This document shows positions 50,112-61,015 of a stretch of DNA of 64,000 nt, in pieces. This stretch comes from Hippasteria phrygiana (Eukaryota; Echinodermata; Asteroidea; Valvatida; Goniasteridae), in contig JAZGUH010000927.1 of assembly GCA_037893225.1 (NCBI GenBank), positions 1 to 64,000 on the forward strand, read 5' to 3'. The stretch's first letter is position 1. The number at the start of each line of letters is the position of its first letter. Both the position numbers and the translations under genes were made by a program. Below the pieces are notes generated by a model that saw only the letters and a program-made list of their open reading frames with translations, was not told the DNA's origin and did no database searches.

Positions 50112-53100
50112 TGAGTAAAGCAAGTCCATACCCCAGGGAATTTGACAGGCATGGAGCAATAAATAAAAGGTAATCTGCACACAGATGGTGGCCGGGAAGA
50201 AAATAAACATTGCGAGGTTTGAATTTTCTCCACAAGTGTTAACTCTAAGAAGCCGCCGATAATTGCAACATGTAGCGCCAGATCTAAGCTATCCATACAT
50301 GTCAAAATTACTGAATTTGGTTGATATTTCATGCAATTATGAATGAGTAAAGCAAGTCCATACCCCAGGGAATTTGACATGCATGGAGCAATAAATAGAC
50401 GGTAACATGTACACAGATGTTGGCCGGAAAGAAAATAAACTTTGCGAGGTTTGAATTTTCTCCACAAGTTTTAACTCTAAGAAGCCGCCGATAATTGCAA
50501 CATGTAGCGCCAGATCTAAGCTATCCATACATGTCAAAATTACTGAATTTGGTTGATATTTCATGCAATTATGAATGAGTAAAGCAAGTCCATACCCCAG
50601 GGAATTTGACATGCATGGAGCAATAAATAAAAGGTAATCTGCACACAGATGGTGGCCGGGAAGAAAATAAACATTGCGAGGTTTGAATTTTCTCCACAAG
50701 TGTTAACTCTAAGAAGCCGCCGATAATTGCAACATGTAGCGCCAGATCTAAGCTATCCATACATGTCAAAATTACTGAATTTGGTTGATATTTCATGCAA
50801 TTATGAATGAGTAAAGCAAGTCCATACCCCAGGGAATTTGACATGCATGGAGCAATAAATAGACGGTAACATGTACACAGATGTTGGCCGGAAAGAAAAT
50901 AAACATTGCGAGGTTTGAATTTTCTCCACAAGTGTTAACTCTAAGAAGCCGCCGATAATTGCAACATGTAGCGCCAGATCTAAGCTATCCATACATGTCA
51001 AAATTACTGAATTTGGTTGATATTTCATGCAATTATGAATGAGTAAAGCAAGTCCATACCCCAGGGAATTTGACATGCATGGAGCAATAAATAGACGGTA
51101 ACATGTACACAGATGTTGGCCGGAAAGAAAATAAACATTGCGAGGTTTGAATTTTCTCCACAAGTTTTAACTCTAAGAAGCCGCCGATAATTGCAACATG
51201 TAGCGCCAGATCTAAGCTATCCATACATGTCAAAATTACTGAATTTGGTTGATATTTCATGCAATTATGAATGAGTAAAGCAAGTCCATACCCCAGGGAA
51301 TTTGACATGCATGGAGCAATAAATAAAAGGTAATCTGCACACAGATGGTGGCCGGGAAGAAAATAAACATTGCGAGGTTTGAATTTTCTCCACAAGTGTT
51401 AACTCTAAGAAGCCGCCGATAATTGCAACATGTAGCGCCAGATCTAAGCTATCCATACATGTCAAAATTACTGAATTTGGTTGATATTTCATGCAATTAT
51501 GAATGAGTAAAGCAAGTCCATACCCCAGGGAATTTGACATGCATGGAGCAATAAATAGACGGTAACATGTACACAGATGTTGGCCGGAAAGAAAATAAAC
51601 ATTGCGAGGTTTGAATTTTCTCCACAAGTTTTAACTCTAAGAAGCCGCCGATAATTGCAACATGTAGCGCCAGATCTAAGCTATCCATACATGTCAAAAT
51701 TACTGAATTTGGTTGATATTTCATGCAATTATGAATGAGTAAAGCAAGTCCATACCCCAGGGAATTTGACAGGCATGGAGCAATAAATAAAAGGTAATCT
51801 GCACACAGATGGTGGCCGGGAAGAAAATAAACATTGCGAGGTTTGAATTTTCTCCACAAGTGTTAACTCTAAGAAGCCGCCGATAATTGCAACATGTAGC
51901 GCCAGATCTAAGCTATCCATACATGTCAAAATTACTGAATTTGGTTGATATTTCATGCAATTATGAATGAGTAAAGCAAGTCCATACCCCAGGGAATTTG
52001 ACATGCATGGAGCAATAAATAGACGGTAACATGTACACAGATGTTGGCCGGAAAGAAAATAAACATTGCGAGGTTTGAATTTTCTCCACAAGTGTTAACT
52101 CTAAGAAGCCGCCGATAATTGCAACATGTAGCGCCAGATCTAAGCTATCCATACATGTCAAAATTACTGAATTTGGTTGATATTTCATGCAATTATGAAT
52201 GAGTAAAGCAAGTCCATACCCCAGGGAATTTGACATGCATGGAGCAATAAATAGACGGTAACATGTACACAGATGTTGGCCGGAAAGAAAATAAACATTG
52301 CGAGGTTTGAATTTTCTCCACAAGTTTTAACTCTAAGAAGCCGCCGATAATTGCAACATGTAGCGCCAGATCTAAGCTATCCATACATGTCAAAATTACT
52401 GAATTTGGTTGATATTTCATGCAATTATGAATGAGTAAAGCAAGTCCATACCCCAGGGAATTTGACAGGCATGGAGCAATAAATAGACGGTAACATGTAC
52501 ACAGATGTTGGCCGGAAAGAAAATAAACATTGCGAGGTTTGAATTTTCTCCACAAGTTTTAACTCTAAGAAGCCGCCGATAATTGCAACATGTAGCGCCA
52601 GATCTAAGCTATCCATACATGTCAAAATTACTGAATTTGGTTGATATTTCATGCAATTATGAATGAGTAAAGCAAGTCCATACCCCAGGGAATTTGACAT
52701 GCATGGAGCAATAAATAGACGGTAACATGTACACAGATGTTGGCCGGAAAGAAAATAAACATTGCGAGGTTTGAATTTTCTCCACAAGTTTTAACTCTAA
52801 GAAGCCGCCGATAATTGCAACATGTAGCGCCAGATCTAAGCTATCCATACATGTCAAAATTACTGAATTTGGTTGATATTTCATGCAATTATGAATGAGT
52901 AAAGCAAGTCCATACCCCAGGGAATTTGACAGGCATGGAGCAATAAATAAAAGGTAATCTGCACACAGATGGTGGCCGGGAAGAAAATAAACATTGCGAG
53001 GTTTGAATTTTCTCCACAAGTGTTAACTCTAAGAAGCCGCCGATAATTGCAACATGTAGCGCCAGATCTAAGCTATCCATACATGTCAAAATTACTGAAT

Positions 53101-56100
53101 TTGGTTGATATTTCATGCAATTATGAATGAGTAAAGCAAGTCCATACCCCAGGGAATTTGACATGCATGGAGCAATAAATAGACGGTAACATGTACACAG
53201 ATGTTGGCCGGAAAGAAAATAAACTTTGCGAGGTTTGAATTTTCTCCACAAGTTTTAACTCTAAGAAGCCGCCGATAATTGCAACATGTAGCGCCAGATC
53301 TAAGCTATCCATACATGTCAAAATTACTGAATTTGGTTGATATCTCATGCAATTATGAATGAGTAAAGCAAGTCCATACCCCAGGGAATTTGACAGGCAT
53401 GGAGCAATAAATAAAAGGTAATCTGCACACAGATGGTGGCCGGGAAGAAAATAAACATTGCGAGGTTTGAATTTTCTCCACAAGTGTTAACTCTAAGAAG
53501 CCGCCGATAATTGCAACATGTAGCGCCAGATCTAAGCTATCCATACATGTCAAAATTACTGAATTTGGTTGATATTTCATGCAATTATGAATGAGTAAAG
53601 CAAGTCCATACCCCAGGGAATTTGACATGCATGGAGCAATAAATAGACGGTAACATGTACACAGATGTTGGCCGGAAAGAAAATAAACATTGCGAGGTTT
53701 GAATTTTCTCCACAAGTGTTAACTCTAAGAAGCCGCCGATAATTGCAACATGTAGCGCCAGATCTAAGCTATCCATACATGTCAAAATTACTGAATTTGG
53801 TTGATATTTCATGCAATTATGAATGAGTAAAGCAAGTCCATACCCCAGGGAATTTGACAGGCATGGAGCAATAAATAGACGGTAACATGTACACAGATGT
53901 TGGCCGGAAAGAAAATAAACATTGCGAGGTTTGAATTTTCTCCACAAGTTTTAACTCTAAGAAGCCGCCGATAATTGCAACATGTAGCGCCAGATCTAAG
54001 CTATCCATACATGTCAAAATTACTGAATTTGGTTGATATTTCATGCAATTATGAATGAGTAAAGCAAGTCCATACCCCAGGGAATTTGACATGCATGGAG
54101 CAATAAATAAAAGGTAATCTGCACACAGATGGTGGCCGGGAAGAAAATAAACATTGCGAGGTTTGAATTTTCTCCACAAGTGTTAACTCTAAGAAGCCGC
54201 CGATAATTGCAACATGTAGCGCCAGATCTAAGCTATCCATACATGTCAAAATTACTGAATTTGGTTGATATTTCATGCAATTATGAATGAGTAAAGCAAG
54301 TCCATACCCCAGGGAATTTGACATGCATGGAGCAATAAATAGACGGTAACATGTACACAGATGTTGGCCGGAAAGAAAATAAACATTGCGAGGTTTGAAT
54401 TTTCTCCACAAGTTTTAACTCTAAGAAGCCGCCGATAATTGCAACATGTAGCGCCAGATCTAAGCTATCCATACATGTCAAAATTACTGAATTTGGTTGA
54501 TATTTCATGCAATTATGAATGAGTAAAGCAAGTCCATACCCCAGGGAATTTGACAGGCATGGAGCAATAAATAAAAGGTAATCTGCACACAGATGGTGGC
54601 CGGGAAGAAAATAAACATTGCGAGGTTTGAATTTTCTCCACAAGTGTTAACTCTAAGAAGCCGCCGATAATTGCAACATGTAGCGCCAGATCTAAGCTAT
54701 CCATACATGTCAAAATTACTGAATTTGGTTGATATTTCATGCAATTATGAATGAGTAAAGCAAGTCCATACCCCAGGGAATTTGACATGCATGGAGCAAT
54801 AAATAGACGGTAACATGTACACAGATGTTGGCCGGAAAGAAAATAAACATTGCGAGGTTTGAATTTTCTCCACAAGTTTTAACTCTAAGAAGCCGCCGAT
54901 AATTGCAACATGTAGCGCCAGATCTAAGCTATCCATACATGTCAAAATTACTGAATTTGGTTGATATTTCATGCAATTATGAATGAGTAAAGCAAGTCCA
55001 TACCCCAGGGAATTTGACATGCATGGAGCAATAAATAGACGGTAACATGTACACAGATGTTGGCCGGAAAGAAAATAAACATTGCGAGGTTTGAATTTTC
55101 TCCACAAGTTTTAACTCTAAGAAGCCGCCGATAATTGCAACATGTAGCGCCAGATCTAAGCTATCCATACATGTCAAAATTACTGAATTTGGTTGATATT
55201 TCATGCAATTATGAATGAGTAAAGCAAGTCCATACCCCAGGGAATTTGACAGGCATGGAGCAATAAATAAAAGGTAATCTGCACACAGATGGTGGCCGGG
55301 AAGAAAATAAACATTGCGAGGTTTGAATTTTCTCCACAAGTGTTAACTCTAAGAAGCCGCCGATAATTGCAACATGTAGCGCCAGATCTAAGCTATCCAT
55401 ACATGTCAAAATTACTGAATTTGGTTGATATTTCATGCAATTATGAATGAGTAAAGCAAGTCCATACCCCAGGGAATTTGACATGCATGGAGCAATAAAT
55501 AAAAGGTAATCTGCACACAGATGGTGGCCGGGAAGAAAATAAACATTGCGAGGTTTGAATTTTCTCCACAAGTTTTAACTCTAAGAAGCCGCCGATAATT
55601 GCAACATGTAGCGCCAGATCTAAGCTATCCATACATGTCAAAATTACTGAATTTGGTTGATATTTCATGCAATTATGAATGAGTAAAGCAAGTCCATACC
55701 CCAGGGAATTTGACATGCATGGAGCAATAAATAGACGGTAACATGTACACAGATGTTGGCCGGAAAGAAAATAAACATTGCGAGGTTTGAATTTTCTCCA
55801 CAAGTTTTAACTCTAAGAAGCCGCCGATAATTGCAACATGTAGCGCCAGATCTAAGCTATCCATACATGTCAAAATTACTGAATTTGGTTGATATTTCAT
55901 GCAATTATGAATGAGTAAAGCAAGTCCATACCCCAGGGAATTTGACAGGCATGGAGCAATAAATAAAAGGTAATCTGCACACAGATGGTGGCCGGGAAGA
56001 AAATAAACATTGCGAGGTTTGAATTTTCTCCACAAGTGTTAACTCTAAGAAGCCGCCGATAATTGCAACATGTAGCGCCAGATCTAAGCTATCCATACAT

Positions 56101-59100
56101 GTCAAAATTACTGAATTTGGTTGATATTTCATGCAATTATGAATGAGTAAAGCAAGTCCATACCCCAGGGAATTTGACATGCATGGAGCAATAAATAGAC
56201 GGTAACATGTACACAGATGTTGGCCGGAAAGAAAATAAACATTGCGAGGTTTGAATTTTCTCCACAAGTTTTAACTCTAAGAAGCCGCCGATAATTGCAA
56301 CATGTAGCGCCAGATCTAAGCTATCCATACATGTCAAAATTACTGAATTTGGTTGATATTTCATGCAATTATGAATGAGTAAAGCAAGTCCATACCCCAG
56401 GGAATTTGACAGGCATGGAGCAATAAATAAAAGGTAATCTGCACACAGATGGTGGCCGGGAAGAAAATAAACATTGCGAGGTTTGAATTTTCTCCACAAG
56501 TGTTAACTCTAAGAAGCCGCCGATAATTGCAACATGTAGCGCCAGATCTAAGCTATCCATACATGTCAAAATTACTGAATTTGGTTGATATTTCATGCAA
56601 TTATGAATGAGTAAAGCAAGTCCATACCCCAGGGAATTTGACATGCATGGAGCAATAAATAGACGGTAACATGTACACAGATGTTGGCCGGAAAGAAAAT
56701 AAACATTGCGAGGTTTGAATTTTCTCCACACGTTTTAACTCTAAGAAGCCGCCGATAATTGCAACATGTAGCGCCAGATCTAAGCTATCCATACATGTCA
56801 AAATTACTGAATTTGGTTGATATTTCATGCAATTATGAATGAGTAAAGCAAGTCCATACCCCAGGGAATTTGACATGCATGGAGCAATAAATAGACGGTA
56901 ACATGTACACAGATGTTGGCCGGAAAGAAAATAAACATTGCGAGGTTTGAATTTTCTCCACAAGTTTTAACTCTAAGAAGCCGCCGATAATTGCAACATG
57001 TAGCGCCAGATCTAAGCTATCCATACATGTCAAAATTACTGAATTTGGTTGATATTTCATGCAATTATGAATGAGTAAAGCAAGTCCATACCCCAGGGAA
57101 TTTGACAGGCATGGAGCAATAAATAAAAGGTAATCTGCACACAGATGGTGGCCGGGAAGAAAATAAACATTGCGAGGTTTGAATTTTCTCCACAAGTGTT
57201 AACTCTAAGAAGCCGCCGATAATTGCAACATGTAGCGCCAGATCTAAGCTATCCATACATGTCAAAATTACTGAATTTGGTTGATATTTCATGCAATTAT
57301 GAATGAGTAAAGCAAGTCCATACCCCAGGGAATTTGACATGCATGGAGCAATAAATAGACGGTAACATGTACACAGATGTTGGCCGGAAAGAAAATAAAC
57401 ATTGCGAGGTTTGAATTTTCTCCACAAGTGTTAACTCTAAGAAGCCGCCGATAATTGCAACATGTAGCGCCAGATCTAAGCTATCCATACATGTCAAAAT
57501 TACTGAATTTGGTTGATATTTCATGCAATTATGAATGAGTAAAGCAAGTCCATACCCCAGGGAATTTGACATGCATGGAGCAATAAATAGACGGTAACAT
57601 GTACACAGATGTTGGCCGGAAAGAAAATAAACATTGCGAGGTTTGAATTTTCTCCACAAGTTTTAACTCTAAGAAGCCGCCGATAATTGCAACATGTAGC
57701 GCCAGATCTAAGCTATCCATACATGTCAAAATTACTGAATTTGGTTGATATTTCATGCAATTATGAATGAGTAAAGCAAGTCCATACCCCAGGGAATTTG
57801 ACATGCATGGAGCAATAAATAAAAGGTAATCTGCACACAGATGGTGGCCGGGAAGAAAATAAACATTGCGAGGTTTGAATTTTCTCCACAAGTTTTAACT
57901 CTAAGAAGCCGCCGATAATTGCAACATGTAGCGCCAGATCTAAGCTATCCATACATGTCAAAATTACTGAATTTGGTTGATATTTCATGCAATTATGAAT
58001 GAGTAAAGCAAGTCCATACCCCAGGGAATTTGACATGCATGGAGCAATAAATAGACGGTAACATGTACACAGATGTTGGCCGGAAAGAAAATAAACATTG
58101 CGAGGTTTGAATTTTCTCCACAAGTTTTAACTCTAAGAAGCCGCCGATAATTGCAACATGTAGCGCCAGATCTAAGCTATCCATACATGTCAAAATTACT
58201 GAATTTGGTTGATATTTCATGCAATTATGAATGAGTAAAGCAAGTCCATACCCCAGGGAATTTGACAGGCATGGAGCAATAAATAAAAGGTAATCTGCAC
58301 ACAGATGGTGGCCGGGAAGAAAATAAACATTGCGAGGTTTGAATTTTCTCCACAAGTGTTAACTCTAAGAAGCCGCCGATAATTGCAACATGTAGCGCCA
58401 GATCTAAGCTATCCATACATGTCAAAATTACTGAATTTGGTTGATATTTCATGCAATTATGAATGAGTAAAGCAAGTCCATAGCCCAGGGAATTTGACAT
58501 GCATGGAGCAATAAATAGACGGTAACATGTACACAGATGTTGGCCGGAAAGAAAATAAACATTGCGAGGTTTGAATTTTCTCCACAAGTTTTAACTCTAA
58601 GAAGCCGCCGATAATTGCAACATGTAGCGCCAGATCTTAGCTATCCATACATGTCAAAATTACTGAATTTGGTTGATATTTCATGCAATTATGAATGAGT
58701 AAAGCAAGTCCATACCCCAGGGAATTTGACATGCATGGAGCAATAAATAAAAGGTAATCTGCACACAGATGGTGGCCGGGAAGAAAATAAACATTGCGAG
58801 GTTTGAATTTTCTCCACAAGTTTTAACTCTAAGAAGCCGCCGATAATTGCAACATGTAGCGCCAGATCTAAGCTATCCATACATGTCAAAATTACTGAAT
58901 TTGGTTGATATTTCATGCAATTATGAATGAGTAAAGCAAGTCCATACACCAGGGAATTTGACAGGCATGGAGCAATAAATAGACGGTAACATGTACACAG
59001 ATGTTGGCCGGAAAGAAAATAAACATTGCGAGGTTTGAATTTTCTCCACAAGTGTTAACTCTAAGAAGCCGCCGATAATTGCAACATGTAGCGCCAGATC

Positions 59101-60551
59101 TAAGCTATCCATACATGTCAAAATTACTGAATTTGGTTGATATTTCATGCAATTATGAATGAGTAAAGCAAGTCCATACCCCAGGGAATTTGACATGCAT
59201 GGAGCAATAAATAGACGGTAACATGTACACAGATGTTGGCCGGAAAGAAAATAAACATTGCGAGGTTTGAATTTTCTCCACAAGTTTTAACTCTAAGAAG
59301 CCGCCGATAATTGCAACATGTAGCGCCAGATCTAAGCTATCCATACATGTCAAAATTACTGAATTTGGTTGATATTTCATGCAATTATGAATGAGTAAAG
59401 CAAGTCCATACCCCAGGGAATTTGACATGCATGGAGCAATAAATAAAAGGTAATCTGCACACAGATGGTGGCCGGGAAGAAAATAAACATTGCGAGGTTT
59501 GAATTTTCTCCACAAGTTTTAACTCTAAGAAGCCGCCGATAATTGCAACATGTAGCGCCAGATCTAAGCTATCCATACATGTCAAAATTACTGAATTTGG
59601 TTGATATTTCATGCAATTATGAATGAGTAAAGCAAGTCCATACCCCAGGGAATTTGACATGCATGGAGCAATAAATAGACGGTAACATGTACACAGATGT
59701 TGGCCGGAAAGAAAATAAACATTGCGAGGTTTGAATTTTCTCCACAAGTTTTAACTCTAAGAAGCCGCCGATAATTGCAACATGTAGCGCCAGATCTAAG
59801 CTATCCATACATGTCAAAATTACTGAATTTGGTTGATATTTCATGCAATTATGAATGAGTAAAGCAAGTCCATACCCCAGGGAATTTGACAGGCATGGAG
59901 CAATAAATAAAAGGTAATCTGCACACAGATGGTGGCCGGGAAGAAAATAAACATTGCGAGGTTTGAATTTTCTCCACAAGTGTTAACTCTAAGAAGCCGC
60001 CGATAATTGCAACATGTAGCGCCAGATCTAAGCTATCCATACATGTCAAAATTACTGAATTTGGTTGATATTTCATGCAATTATGAATGAGTAAAGCAAG
60101 TCCATAGCCCAGGGAATTTGACATGCATGGAGCAATAAATAGACGGTAACATGTACACAGATGTTGGCCGGAAAGAAAATAAACATTGCGAGGTTTGAAT
60201 TTTCTCCACAAGTTTTAACTCTAAGAAGCCGCCGATAATTGCAACATGTAGCGCCAGATCTTAGCTATCCATACATGTCAAAATTACTGAATTTGGTTGA
60301 TATTTCATGCAATTATGAATGAGTAAAGCAAGTCCATACCCCAGGGAATTTGACATGCATGGAGCAATAAATAAAAGGTAATCTGCACACAGATGGTGGC
60401 CGGGAAGAAAATAAACATTGCGAGGTTTGAATTTTCTCCACAAGTTTTAACTCTAAGAAGCCGCCGATAATTGCAACATGTAGCGCCAGATCTAAGCTAT
60501 CCATACATGTCAAAATTACTGAATTTGGTTGATATTTCATGCAATTATGAA
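50112..60551 (+). repeat. HOR zone 8: H/Dt-rich 12- and 7-monomer units (M217-M261)
   Basis: M217-M224 (50112-51967: A B(t98) Dt H B Dt B A) recurs at M229-M236 (52896-54751: A B(t98) A H E Dt B A), offset 2784 bp; the two class differences are each only position 37. M248-M254 and M255-M261 form a seven-monomer tandem pair (1624 bp) ending in B D B A B(g20,t175) D. M230 has c217, M245 has c124 and M255 is the unique Et. Confidence 0.86.
58928..59159 (+). repeat. Monomer M255, unique class Et
   Basis: The only copy in the window combining g37, the B-block and g127. It also has a private change at position 21 (c to a). It occupies the place in its seven-monomer unit that class H (M248) occupies in the preceding unit, and differs from H by position 37 and the private change. 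Confidence 0.92.
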
Positions 60552-61015
60552 TGAGTAAAGCAAGTCCATACCCCAGGGAATTTGACAGGCATGGAGCAAT
60601 AAATAAAAGGTAATCTGCACACAGATGGTGGCCGGGAAGAAAATAAACATTGCGAGGTTTGAATTTTCTCCACAAGTGTTAACTCTAAGAAGCCGCCGAT
60701 AATTGCAACATGTAGCGCCAGATCTAAGCTATCCATACATGTCAAAATTACTGAATTTGGTTGATATTTCATGCAATTATGAATGAGTAAAGCAAGTCCA
60801 TACCCCAGGGAATTTGACATGCATGGAGCAATAAATAGACGGTAACATGTACACAGATGTTGGCCGGAAAGAAAATAAACATTGCGAGGTTTGAATTTTC
60901 TCCACAAGTTTTAACTCTAAGAAGCCGCCGATAATTGCAACATGTAGCGCCAGATCTAAGCTATCCATACATGTCAAAATTACTGAATTTGGTTGATATT
61001 TCATGCAATTATGAA
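59160..61015 (+). repeat. Eight-monomer block M256-M263 matching M23-M30
   Basis: Order B D B A B(g20,t175) D A B, the same as M23-M30 at 5105-6961. The only difference noticed is the extra base in M25. The copies are about 54 kb apart. The last two monomers also begin the block that matches M1-M12. Confidence 0.88.
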
